Assembly (NCBI RefSeq): GCF_947077765.1
Contig: NZ_CAMTTF010000001.1
Coordinates: 62,001-126,000 of the forward strand
Direction: 5' to 3'
Source: Salinibacter grassmerensis
GTDB lineage: Bacteria; Bacteroidota; Rhodothermia; Rhodothermales; Salinibacteraceae
Length of the DNA: 64,000 nucleotides
The position numbers and the translations under genes were made by a program. Shown piece after piece: positions 51,083-60,375 of this stretch. Position 1 is the first letter of the stretch. Every line of letters starts with the position of its first letter. A model generated the notes under the pieces. The model ran no database searches. It was not told where the DNA came from and saw nothing but the letters and a program-made list of their open reading frames with translations.

Positions 51083-53386
51083 CTACGCCGCGGCGCCGTT
51101 CTCGTGCTCTTGGATGCGGGTGAGCGACGCCTCCAGCGCGTCGCGGTGGATCACCTCGCCAGTGTTGGGCTTCACCTGTCCAAATTCCAGCACGCCGGTC
51201 GGGCACGTCTCCACGCACGCCGAGCACCGGACGCACTCCGGGTCGTCCATGTGCTCCCCCTTCTGCGCGTAACTCATCACGTCGATGCCCTGGTGACAGA
51301 CGCTCGTGCACTGGTTGCACGAGATGCACTTCTTCTTGTCGGCCAGGATGCGGAAGCGGCTAAACCGGTGGTAGATGTGCATGATCGCCGCCAAGGGACA
51401 GAAAAAGCGGCACCAGAAGCGTCCGCTGAGCCAGAAGTACACCCCGAAGCCCACCATGCCGGCCAGAAGAATGTCCACCACCCAGCTGTAGCCCAGGCCC
51501 AGGCTCCCGCCGTGTAGGCCGGCCCGGTAGGCCTCCGCGGCCCAGCTGCCTGGCCAGATCCACCCGCCGATCCGCAGAAACAGCAGCGCAAACGCCACGC
51601 CCATGATCACCTGTCCCGCCAGGTTGAGCTTGTTCCAGCCGGGGCCGTGCGGCATCTTCTCGCGGTGCTGGTCGCCGAGGGTCTCAGCCAGGGCGCCGCA
51701 GGTGCAAATCCAGCCGCAGTAGGCGCCCTTGCCCCAGAAGTAGATCATCCCGGGGATGAGCACGAAGGTCTGCACGAAGCAGATGCCAAGCCACCACCAG
51801 AGCGGGTCGGCGGTGAACACGTTCCAGATGAAGAGGGGCCACGCCAGGATAAACCCGTAGGCCCGCCAGTACTGGCGCCCGTGGACCGCGTACTCGCTGG
51901 TGGGGAAGAGGGCGTCGAGGACGCCGGTGGGCAACAGGCCATTCGCCCCGAGGTAGGGGAGGACGAACTCCGGAAGGATGAACAGCGGCAGGACCTGAAT
52001 GCCCATCAAGGTGAGCGTCTGTACCTTGATGTAGGGCGTTTTGCGCCGCCGGATGCGTTTGACCCCGAAGACGACCACGAGCGCCGAATAGGCGAACGTG
52101 TAGTAGAAGCCCGGCTTCTGCATCGAGGTTAGCAGAATGTCGAGCGCGCCCGTTCCGCTCGTGTCAGGGGCCCACCCGAACGGGAAGAACCCGGTGGCCT
52201 GCGCCCACTGGCCCACCCAGCCGCCGTCCTTCCAGCTGTAGACGGCCACCATGAAGAAAAAGAAGGCCGCGAACGCCGTGATGCGGTCCCAGCGCAGGTC
52301 TTTCAGCCAGGCAAGGCCGGACATGGCGTCCTGGAGGGAGTCGGGCACCTCTCCCCAGTCGTTGCGGAGTTCGATGCCGGAGCGGCGGAAGAAGTCGAGC
52401 GGCGCTTCCCGCCCGATCGTGGCGAAGACGTGATCCGCGTCGACGGTCTCCGTGTCGTTGGTTTCATCGGAGAGCACGACCTCGCCCTCGCGGATCTCTT
52501 CCACGTCGGTCGGCATCTTGAGGGTGAGGCTGCCCTCGCCTTCGTGGTACGTGGCCAGCTCGTAGAGGCGCTCCACGTTCTCCTCCTTCGGCCGCACGAA
52601 CTCGTCGCGCCGGTACGAGAGGGTGACGTCGGCCCCTTCCTCTGTCAGCGCAGCGGCGGCCTCCGCCGCCGAATCGCCCCCGCCGATCACCAGGGCCCGG
52701 TCGCCGCGGCACCGCGTGGGGTCGTGGAGGCGGTGCTGCACGTGGTCCTTGTCCTCGCCGGGCACGCCGAGGCGTCGGAAGTTGCCGCTCCGCCCGATGG
52801 CCACGATCACGCGCTGGCCCCGAATGCGATCTCCGTCGGTCGTGATCACCTCGTGGCCCTGGGCCGTCTGATCGACCCGGTGGGCCGTTGCGTGGCGCAC
52901 CGGAAGGTCTTGGGTCTGCGTCTCCAGCTCCTCCACGAGCGCCTCCTTGACCTCCGCGGAAATCTCGAGGTCGCTCTCCGGCGTCATCGATTCCGGGTAG
53001 GTGTAAATCGGCTTCTCCGCCTGAAAGTCCTTGATCGTCGCAAACCGGCGCTGCGACTCCAGCACGCAGAAGGAGAGACCGCTCTTCTGGGCTTCCCGGG
53101 CGGCGGCCATGCCGCTGGCCCCCGCGCCGATGATCACCACGTCGTACGGCCCGTCCTCGCCGGTCGGCTCCACAGGGTCGATGCCCCGCGTGAGAAGGTC
53201 CCGAACGGCCCGGGCTCCGCCCTCGACCGAGAACTTGAGGAGGGGCACCCCGGCCAGGTCCCCCACCACGTAGACCCCGTCGACGTTGGTGCGGAAGTGG
53301 TCGTCGACCTTGGGCAGCTTTTCGGGCGTCCCGGCGGGCCACTGCAGGTGGAGCCAGTTGGCGTAGCGGGCGAGCGCGTCGAGCAT
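51083..53386 (-). CDS. FAD-NAD(P) oxidoreductase fused to a NosR/NapH-like polyferredoxin membrane module
   Basis: 767 residues. The N-terminus (about 1-70) resembles the last segment of a thioredoxin-reductase fold (TNVDGVYVVGDLAGVPLLKF). A complete flavoprotein domain follows: FAD motif VVIIGAGASGMAAAREA, NAD(P) motif ALVIGGGDSAAEAAAAL and FATIGREAPLDFF (about 80-345). Then come at least six TM helices with CGWICTCGALAETLG and CRFFCPLAA motifs of NosR/NapH/CcoG-type proteins. The end has two 4Fe-4S clusters: CISCNQCTSVCHQG and CVRCSACVETCPTG. The cofactors would allow electrons to pass from NAD(P)H through flavin to membrane iron-sulfur centres. The acceptor is unknown. ATG 53386 is preferred; one lies 24 bases upstream. 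No nos, nap or cco genes are adjacent. Confidence 0.83.
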   Translation of the reverse strand: MLDALARYANWLHLQWPAGTPEKLPKVDDHFRTNVDGVYVVGDLAGVPLLKFSVEGGARAVRDLLTRGIDPVEPTGEDGPYDVVIIGAGASGMAAAREAQKSGLSFCVLESQRRFATIKDFQAEKPIYTYPESMTPESDLEISAEVKEALVEELETQTQDLPVRHATAHRVDQTAQGHEVITTDGDRIRGQRVIVAIGRSGNFRRLGVPGEDKDHVQHRLHDPTRCRGDRALVIGGGDSAAEAAAALTEEGADVTLSYRRDEFVRPKEENVERLYELATYHEGEGSLTLKMPTDVEEIREGEVVLSDETNDTETVDADHVFATIGREAPLDFFRRSGIELRNDWGEVPDSLQDAMSGLAWLKDLRWDRITAFAAFFFFMVAVYSWKDGGWVGQWAQATGFFPFGWAPDTSGTGALDILLTSMQKPGFYYTFAYSALVVVFGVKRIRRRKTPYIKVQTLTLMGIQVLPLFILPEFVLPYLGANGLLPTGVLDALFPTSEYAVHGRQYWRAYGFILAWPLFIWNVFTADPLWWWLGICFVQTFVLIPGMIYFWGKGAYCGWICTCGALAETLGDQHREKMPHGPGWNKLNLAGQVIMGVAFALLFLRIGGWIWPGSWAAEAYRAGLHGGSLGLGYSWVVDILLAGMVGFGVYFWLSGRFWCRFFCPLAAIMHIYHRFSRFRILADKKKCISCNQCTSVCHQGIDVMSYAQKGEHMDDPECVRCSACVETCPTGVLEFGQVKPNTGEVIHRDALEASLTRIQEHENGAAA

Positions 53387-53410
53387 GGGACGTACAGAAC
53401 GGTGGGGCAA

Positions 53411-53916
53411 AGACCAGGGCAGGAGAAGCGTCCATGGGCGCCAGGCAAATGGTCGGCGCCTACCGGTCAGCGTTACGGGAAAGATTCAACGTGTAGACAC
53501 ACGGACAAGTCTGGGCGAAGTGCCTTTGGGCACGTCTGCGCGAAACGTCCTCGAGATCCACACAGGCAGGGGGGCGCAACACCCACGCGCTGGTTTCACC
53601 GACGGGCGCGATGTTCTGGGCCGGGCACCAGCGTGCAGAGAAACAATGCATCGACAATGCTGAGGCGCCCTAATTCAACGCTTCGGACGTTCCGTGTTGC
53701 CTGGTTGCTCGTCGCACGGCTCCTTTAACTGATGTTGGGGGTCGGTGAGACCTGCTGGGGGCAGGGGCGCTTGTAGGTGTAAAATGTGCAAGCGTAAAAT
53801 GACTGCGCACGGGGTTCGTCTATGGGCGATCGGAGGCCGGAGCGGGGAGGAAGATGATGAGGACTGCGGGGCGCGTCTCTGCTCTCGGCCGGAAGACACG
53901 CGTGACGCGGCCAGCG
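53411..53916. other. Spacer upstream of the FAD/Fe-S oxidoreductase
   Basis: About 505 bases between the start of the oxidoreductase gene and the end of the next kinase. Short frames occur on both strands but none is supported. No terminator or repeat was recognised. Confidence 0.5.
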
Positions 53917-55449
53917 CTACGGGACAAGTCGCCGTCGGCTCACGTGAGCGCCGACCGCGAGCATGCTCCCCCATAGGAGGTGCGCCAGCAGGCTGTTCGG
54001 GCTGAGGTTTGGGATCGGGGTCGAAATTCCGACGAGATTAAGCCAAATCGGCATGACGAACCCGCTCGCTCCGAGCCATAACACTGCGCCCCACGCGGTC
54101 CCTACACCGACCATTCCCACCCAGTCTGTCCGCCACCAGCGAGGAAGGAGAGTGAGGAGGCCGGCGTAGATGAGGGCAAAGACGAGACTGTGAAACTCGT
54201 GGGTCAGGACGCCGACGAGAAGGTTCTGCGTGCCGTAGAGCGCACCAATGACCGGCACGACCCCGGTGGTGAAGTGCATGTACGCCCCCATGGCCCCACC
54301 CGCGACCAGCCCCGACAGGGCGGTGGCCCCGAGCTGGGCCGGTGTAACGCCTACAAGGGAGGAATCTGCCGGGACGCTGGACTCGTCTTCGGGGGATTCG
54401 GGGACGCGTTCGAGGGCGACCGACACGGTGGTGCCCTCGTCGGTCACCTCTGTGTGAAGGGATCCCTGGAATGCGTATACGAACAGCCGCACGAGATACA
54501 GCCCGAGCCCCGCCGTAGGATCCCCGTCTTTGGAAATGGTCGTGCCGTGCTCCAGGGCTTCCCGGTTCTTGTCTGGAAGGCCGGGCCCCTCGTCGGACAC
54601 GGAGATCGTCACGGTGTCGGGGGTCGTGTCGAGAGAAACGGCCACGCGGGGAGCGTCCAGGTTGGCGTGCTCGGCCCCGTTCTTGAGCAACTGACCCACC
54701 ACGTCTGCCAGCCGGTGGTTCGCGTACGCCGATACGTCGGATGGGAGCGACTGGGCCACAAACGTCGCGTCGGGGTGTCTCTCTCGTGCCCGCTGGAGTG
54801 CCGTCTCAACAGCCTCGGGGACGTTCACCGGCTGCGGCTCGGCCTCGGCGCCCGGCTCGGTGAGGTCGTGCACGCTTCCCATGACGGCCTCGATGGATTC
54901 GGCCTTCTCCAGAATGGCGTCCACCGACTCCAGTCCCGAGTCTGCATCGTCCCGCAGAAGCGGGGCGCTCCCTTTGATCACCGTAACGGCATTCATCACC
55001 CTGTCGTGCAACAGGCGATTGAGAATGACGAGCCGATTCTGGCGGTTCAAGAGCTTGCGCTGGGCGGCTTGGTTCTGGGCAGCGTACAGGCCGGTGAGAG
55101 CCCCGCCCACACTGCCCCCGATCAACACGTTCGAGAAGATGCCGACCGTCCGGACATCTTCGGCGAAGGAGGACGCCCCTCCGTAGACGGTCGCCACGAT
55201 GAGCAGGCCAATCACGCCGGCCCCGAGCACTGTCCACCGCGCAATGGTGCGCACGTACCACGTCTCGAATGAGCCGATGGCGAGGGCCACGCCGCACACC
55301 GACAATGACAGGCCGAGGACGAGGGGGACGATGCCCCCGACCACAAACGCCGTCGGTGCCTCCGCGTGGGCGAACGTGATGGTGTAGCGGGTCAGGAAAA
55401 ATCCCAAAAGCGCGATGACTAGCCCACTAGGGGTGAATGTCCGGCGCAT
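53917..55449 (-). CDS. Membrane sensor histidine kinase of haloarchaeal type with a C-terminal membrane domain
   Basis: About 510 residues. Four N-terminal TM helices (about 10-130) are followed by a degenerate-looking HisKA (LVILNRLLHDRVMNAVTVIKG) and a HATPase domain (QLLKNGAEHANL, SVSDEGPGLPD, PTAGLGLYLVRLFVYAFQG). The sequence goes on for 150 residues after the ATPase with four more TM helices, including VVPVIGALYGTQNLLVGVLTH and VMPIWLNLVGISTPIPNLS. Helix-HK-helix proteins of this sort are typical of haloarchaea, and both the LHDRVMN H-box and the C-terminal segment fit that group. The start at 55449 (ATG) is preferred over an upstream TTG. No receiver is adjacent. Confidence 0.8.
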   Translation of the reverse strand: MRRTFTPSGLVIALLGFFLTRYTITFAHAEAPTAFVVGGIVPLVLGLSLSVCGVALAIGSFETWYVRTIARWTVLGAGVIGLLIVATVYGGASSFAEDVRTVGIFSNVLIGGSVGGALTGLYAAQNQAAQRKLLNRQNRLVILNRLLHDRVMNAVTVIKGSAPLLRDDADSGLESVDAILEKAESIEAVMGSVHDLTEPGAEAEPQPVNVPEAVETALQRARERHPDATFVAQSLPSDVSAYANHRLADVVGQLLKNGAEHANLDAPRVAVSLDTTPDTVTISVSDEGPGLPDKNREALEHGTTISKDGDPTAGLGLYLVRLFVYAFQGSLHTEVTDEGTTVSVALERVPESPEDESSVPADSSLVGVTPAQLGATALSGLVAGGAMGAYMHFTTGVVPVIGALYGTQNLLVGVLTHEFHSLVFALIYAGLLTLLPRWWRTDWVGMVGVGTAWGAVLWLGASGFVMPIWLNLVGISTPIPNLSPNSLLAHLLWGSMLAVGAHVSRRRLVP

Positions 55450-55990
55450 GCTCTCGTGTGTGGCAAAAGACAACAGAATCAGCGACGCGGAACGTACTTA
55501 GACGACGTGGGCGGGGGACGCAACCGCTTCGTGTTACGTCTGGCTGCGCCCCGATGCGTGCGAATCGGGAAGAAGAGCCGCACACCGGGGAGATCCGGGA
55601 TGGGGAGACCCGGAGCTGGCGGCCACGCGGTCCTGAGACCAGTGCATGGCTACGGCGGCCGTGACCTCACGCCAGTATTTTGAGTGCTCTCCGAAACGGA
55701 TGCGGGGCATTTCGCCTTCTCACCTGTCTTTGGTCATCGGCGGTTGAGGGGCGTTCCTTCAACACGGTCTCGAGGGCGACGGGAACCCCGACGAGGGACG
55801 TCCAGGGGAGAGGCACGCGGGCGGCTGAGCGACGAACACTCTTGGAGACGAACACTCTTGGAGTAGTGATCAGAGGAACGAGAACACTCGGCGTCCGCCC
55901 GGCGCGTAACGCTGTCCCGAAAAAGCGCCCCAAGCACAGCCGCGGATGGTCACTGATCTGCTGTTTTCCTCGATGCCCGATTCTCCTGCC
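55450..55990. other. Spacer between the haloarchaeal-type kinase and the DUF3179 gene
   Basis: About 540 bases between divergent genes, with no supported coding sequence. It holds a perfect 16-base tandem duplication at 55831-55862 and presumably promoters for both neighbours. Confidence 0.5.
55831..55862. repeat. Perfect 16-base tandem duplication
   Basis: GACGAACACTCTTGGA occurs twice in direct succession (55831-55846, 55847-55862), about 130 bases upstream of the DUF3179 gene. Confidence 0.9.
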
Positions 55991-57142
55991 ATGCAGCACC
56001 GACTGTTTTTCGTGCTGGGTCTAGCGGGCCTCTGGGCCTGTTCCGTCGTGCTCGGGGCGCAAGCGCAGTCGTCCCTGCCCGCAGGGGCGCCGGCTGCCCT
56101 TCAGCAGTTCGACACGGATTATTCGGCGCACAACATCGATCTCTCGACGCTGCGGTCGGGTGGGCCGCCGAAGGATGGTATTCCCTCGGTGGACGCCCCC
56201 GTATTCGTTTCGGTGGGGGCGGCCCAGGATTGGATCGCCCCGGAGGAGCCGGTGATTGCCTTCGAATACAACGGCGCGGCCCGGGCCTATCCGCTTCAGA
56301 TTCTCACCCACCACGAGATTGTCAACGATCGAGTGGGGGGCACGCCGGTGGCGGTCACCTTCTGCCCGCTCTGCTACAGCGCCCTCGTGTTCGTTCGTAC
56401 GCTCGATGGGACGCCCGTCGAGTTCGGCGTCTCCGGCATGCTCCGCAACTCAGACCTGGTCATGTACGACCGGAAGACCGAGACGCTGTGGCAGCAGCTC
56501 ACCGGTAAAGCGATCGTCGGGGACCGTGCCGGGGACACGCTGGAGCAGTTGCCCTCTCAGATCGTCTCCTTTCGCCAGTTTGCGGACAGCTATCCCGACG
56601 GCGCGGTTCTCTCCCGCGATACAGGGCATGACCGGCCCTACGGCCGCAATCCGTACGCGGGCTACGACGACATCGACAGCAGGCCTTTCGCCTACGATGG
56701 GCCGGTCGACGACCGTCTCCCACCGATGGAGAAGGTCGTGGCGGTCAGTGTGGGGACCACCCACAAGGCGTACCCGCACTCTACGACAGAGGAGGAGCGG
56801 GTCGTCCACGATACGGTCGGGGGCCGGCCTCTGGTGGTCCTCCACGCGCCCGGTGCGGTGTCGGCCCTCGACGCGCCCGAGATCGAGGACTCGAAGGAAA
56901 CCGGGTCCACGGGCGTGTTCGTCCCGCGGGTGGACGGGCGCTCCCTGCAGTTCTCCTACGTTGGGAAGGGGCGCTTCCAGGACGCGGAGACGAAAAGCAC
57001 CTGGACGGTGACGGGGGAGGCCATCGAAGGGCCGCTGGAGGGCACACAGCTCGATCGCGTGCGGCACGGCGACTACTTTGCGTTCGCCTGGCTCGCCTTC
57101 CGCCCCGACGCCACGGTGTTCGAGGCCGAGGTGGGTTCGTAG
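55991..57142 (+). CDS. Exported DUF3179 domain protein
   Basis: 383 residues with a signal peptide (MQHRLFFVLGLAGLW to AQAQ). The body matches DUF3179: FEYNGAARAYPLQILTHHEIVND, the CPLC site FCPLCYSALVF, RNSDLVMYDRKTETLW, and YSYV/GRF strands near the end. The conserved Cys pair in FCPLC and nearby His residues could bind a metal. The function of the family is unknown; these proteins are often found in marine and halophilic bacteria and archaea. Alternative upstream ATGs at 55946 and 55973 would lengthen the leader. It precedes ppc by 195 bases without an evident link. Confidence 0.82.
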   Translation: MQHRLFFVLGLAGLWACSVVLGAQAQSSLPAGAPAALQQFDTDYSAHNIDLSTLRSGGPPKDGIPSVDAPVFVSVGAAQDWIAPEEPVIAFEYNGAARAYPLQILTHHEIVNDRVGGTPVAVTFCPLCYSALVFVRTLDGTPVEFGVSGMLRNSDLVMYDRKTETLWQQLTGKAIVGDRAGDTLEQLPSQIVSFRQFADSYPDGAVLSRDTGHDRPYGRNPYAGYDDIDSRPFAYDGPVDDRLPPMEKVVAVSVGTTHKAYPHSTTEEERVVHDTVGGRPLVVLHAPGAVSALDAPEIEDSKETGSTGVFVPRVDGRSLQFSYVGKGRFQDAETKSTWTVTGEAIEGPLEGTQLDRVRHGDYFAFAWLAFRPDATVFEAEVGS

Positions 57143-57337
57143 GTTCTCACGTCTCATCCTGCTCTGCCACCGAGGCCCCGTTCATACCACATGCTCCGGA
57201 CTTCTGCGCCTACACGCGAGGTGGTGTTATGATTGGCTGAAGAGTCCGCCGGAAAGGCCCCTTCGCTTGGTCCCGGTGCGATCGCACTGTACGTTGACAC
57301 TGGCATCACAAATCCTTGACATTGACGCTCCGTTACT

Positions 57338-60211
57338 ATGCCTCGCTGGGACGACCTCGACCTCGAAACGGAGGGCACCGGCATCTCTGAGCCCCTGAGC
57401 CGCCAGGTAAACCTGGTGGGGAGCATGCTCGGGCACATCGCGGAAGAGCAGAGCGGGACGGCCCTCTTCGAGCACGTCGAGGGGCTGCGGGCCCTCTGCA
57501 AGGCGGCGGAGCAGGAGAACGCCCCGAAAAAGCGGGAGGAGGCCGCGGAGCAGATCGCAACGCTCGACCAGGATACGCTGGAGCGTCTGTTGCATGTGTA
57601 CACGACCTTCTTCCACCTCGTCAATCAGGCGGAGCAGCAGGAAATCATCCGCGTCAACCGCGAGCGCGCCCGCCAGTCCGGCCCGTCGGACTGGCCGCTG
57701 GGGCCGGGGGACGGCACCGGGGCCGATGAGGCGGAGCCGCGCCCGCAGTCGATCGACGCGGCGGTGGCGGACCTGAAGGCGGAGGGCTACACGGTCGACG
57801 AGGTCGTGGCCTTCTTCCGGCAGCTGGACATCCAGCCCACCCTCACGGCCCACCCCACGGAGGCGCGGCGACGCTCGGTGCTGCGCAAGGAGCAGCACAT
57901 CGCCGATCTGCTCTCGACCCTTCGCCGTCCCGACGCCACGCCAGACGAGCGCGCCGAGACGCTGGACCGCCTCTACGGTCAGGTGGCCTTTCTCCTGGGT
58001 ACCGACGAGGTGCGGGCCGAGCGGCCCACGGTGCGAGAGGAGGTGGAGCAGGGGCACTACTTCCTGCACGGCTCCATCTGGGACACCATCCCCACCCTCC
58101 ACCGCGACGTGCAGCAGGCCCTGCGCCGCCACTACGACGCCACCGCCGAGCTGCCGGCCTTCCTGCAGTACCGGTCCTGGATCGGCAGCGACCGCGACGG
58201 CAACCCCAACGTGACGGCCGACGTCACGCGCTGGACCGTTGCCCGCCAGCGCCGCACCACGCTCGAGCACTACCTGGAGGAGATCGACGAGCTGCGCGAC
58301 GACCTGAGCATCTCTACCCGCCAGCTTACCGTCTCGGACGCGCTGCGGGACTCGCTGGATGCGGACGCGGCGGCGGTCGACCTGCCCGACGACGTGCGGC
58401 GCCAGTACCAGCGCGAGCCGTACCGCCTCAAGCTATGCTACGTCGAGGAACGGCTCCGTGGCCTGCTCGACCGGATCGACGCGACCGACGTGGAGGCGAT
58501 GGCGGGGGCCTACACCGCCGACGACCTGCTCGCCGACCTTGACCTCATTGCCGAGAGCCTCCACGGCCACGGCTTCGAGGACGCGGCGCAGAGCGGACAG
58601 CTCCACCGTCTCCGCTCGCTGGTTAAGACGTTCGGATTTCACCTCGCCGCCCTCGACGTGCGCCAGCACAGCGGGGTCCACGAGGACACGGTGGCCGCAC
58701 TGCTCGACGCTGGAGGGGTGACGGCCGGTTACGAATACCTCTCGGAGGAGGAAAAGCTGGAGGTGCTGTCCCGGGAGCTCCAGAACCCGCGTCCGCTCGT
58801 GAACCGCCACGCGGATCTGCCCCCGGACGCGGCGGAGTTAATGGAGGTGTTCGAGGTCATCCGGGCGATGCACGCGGTCGACCCCGACATCGTCGGCAGC
58901 TACGTGGTGAGCATGACCCACACCGTGAGCGACCTGCTGGAGCCGATGCTGCTGGCGAAAGAGGCGGGCCTCGGCGCGGTGGTCGACGGCAGCTACCGGT
59001 GCCCGCTCGACATGGTGCCGCTTTTCGAGACGATTGAAGACCTCGACGCCGCCGACGACCGGATGGAGACGCTCTTTACGCACCCGGTCTACGCCGCGCA
59101 GCTGGAGGGGCGTGACGGCTTCCAGGAGATCATGCTGGGCTACTCCGACAGCAACAAGGACGGCGGCTACTGGATGGCCAACTGGGCCCTCCACAAGGCC
59201 ATCCATGCGCTCGGCGTGGTGTGCGACGAGCACGACGTGGACCTGCGTCTCTTCCACGGGCGCGGCGGCACCGTGGGGCGCGGCGGCGGCCACACCTCGC
59301 AGGCCATCCAGGCGCTCCCGCCCGTCGTGCACAACGGCCGCATCCGAATGACCGAGCAGGGCGAGATCATCTCGTTCCGGTACGCGCTGCCCGACATTGC
59401 GCGGCGCCACGTGGAGCAGATCGTGAACGCGACCCTTACGGCCACGGCCCGCGCCCAGAACACCCCGCCCGCCGAGAACCCCCTGCTGGCCGACAAGGTG
59501 TCGATGGAGTCCGATGTGGTTGCCCTCATGGACCGCCTCGCCGAGGAGAGCATGTCGGCCTACCGCGAATTCATCGACGACCCCGAGGGGTGGCAGTGGT
59601 ACACCGCGGCCACGCCCATCGAACACATCAGCCGCCTCCCCATCGCCTCGCGGCCCGTCTCCCGGGCCTCGGAGGGGGAGGAGGTCGAGTTCGAGAACCT
59701 GCGTGCCATTCCGTGGGTGTTTGCGTGGACGCAGACACGCTACATCGCGCCGGGCTGGTACGGCACCGGCCAGGGCCTCGCCACACTCATGGAGGAACGT
59801 CCGGGCGCCCGCGACACGCTCCAAGAGCTGTATCAGAGCTGGCCCTTCTTCCGGACCGTCCTCGACAGTGCCCAGCGGGAAATGGCCCGCACGCGCCTTC
59901 CCATTGCCGAGCGGTACGACGCGCTCGCCGACGTGGAGACCTCCTTTCACGATCCCATCGTGGAGGACTACGAGCGGGCCGAGGACGCCATCCTCCAAAT
60001 CACGGATCAGGAAGCGCTCTTCGACAGCAACCCGGTTCTCAAAAAGTCGATCGAGCTCCGAAACCCGTACACCGACGTGCTCAACCTGCTGCAGATCGAG
60101 CTTCTGAAGCGGTACCGGGCCAGCACGGACGACGCCGAGCAGGAGGCCCTCCGTGAAGACATTTTCCTGAGCATCAACGGCGTCGCCGCGGCCATGCAGA
60201 GCACCGGGTAG
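57338..60211 (+). CDS. ppc: Phosphoenolpyruvate carboxylase
   Basis: Anaplerotic fixation of bicarbonate onto PEP to give oxaloacetate. 957 residues, within the bacterial range (about 880-970). Visible signatures: the His loop LTAHPTEARRRSVL, SWIGSDRDGNPNV, MLGYSDSNKDGGYW, the glycine loop LFHGRGGTVGRGGGH, and EQGEIISFRYALPDIA. The C-terminus NGVAAAMQSTG matches the family end (NG-x-A-x-x-M-x-x-TG), where the last residues bind allosteric effectors. The long N-terminal helical section is normal. It is followed on the same strand by the small degenerate AAA-like gene, 164 bases later. Confidence 0.97.
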   Translation: MPRWDDLDLETEGTGISEPLSRQVNLVGSMLGHIAEEQSGTALFEHVEGLRALCKAAEQENAPKKREEAAEQIATLDQDTLERLLHVYTTFFHLVNQAEQQEIIRVNRERARQSGPSDWPLGPGDGTGADEAEPRPQSIDAAVADLKAEGYTVDEVVAFFRQLDIQPTLTAHPTEARRRSVLRKEQHIADLLSTLRRPDATPDERAETLDRLYGQVAFLLGTDEVRAERPTVREEVEQGHYFLHGSIWDTIPTLHRDVQQALRRHYDATAELPAFLQYRSWIGSDRDGNPNVTADVTRWTVARQRRTTLEHYLEEIDELRDDLSISTRQLTVSDALRDSLDADAAAVDLPDDVRRQYQREPYRLKLCYVEERLRGLLDRIDATDVEAMAGAYTADDLLADLDLIAESLHGHGFEDAAQSGQLHRLRSLVKTFGFHLAALDVRQHSGVHEDTVAALLDAGGVTAGYEYLSEEEKLEVLSRELQNPRPLVNRHADLPPDAAELMEVFEVIRAMHAVDPDIVGSYVVSMTHTVSDLLEPMLLAKEAGLGAVVDGSYRCPLDMVPLFETIEDLDAADDRMETLFTHPVYAAQLEGRDGFQEIMLGYSDSNKDGGYWMANWALHKAIHALGVVCDEHDVDLRLFHGRGGTVGRGGGHTSQAIQALPPVVHNGRIRMTEQGEIISFRYALPDIARRHVEQIVNATLTATARAQNTPPAENPLLADKVSMESDVVALMDRLAEESMSAYREFIDDPEGWQWYTAATPIEHISRLPIASRPVSRASEGEEVEFENLRAIPWVFAWTQTRYIAPGWYGTGQGLATLMEERPGARDTLQELYQSWPFFRTVLDSAQREMARTRLPIAERYDALADVETSFHDPIVEDYERAEDAILQITDQEALFDSNPVLKKSIELRNPYTDVLNLLQIELLKRYRASTDDAEQEALREDIFLSINGVAAAMQSTG

Positions 60212-60375
60212 TCTGGGTGTGGGAGGGTGAGAACGAACGCGTGGGAGTGGAGCGCGACCTATTCTCTCCGTTCCTTCCTCTCTTCTCCGGCGCCGTACGC
60301 TTCGAGCGAGGAACAAGTGCGCGTTTCGCGATCTAAAAACGGCCCGACTTTGCGCCCACCGTCCGGTGCCCCATC

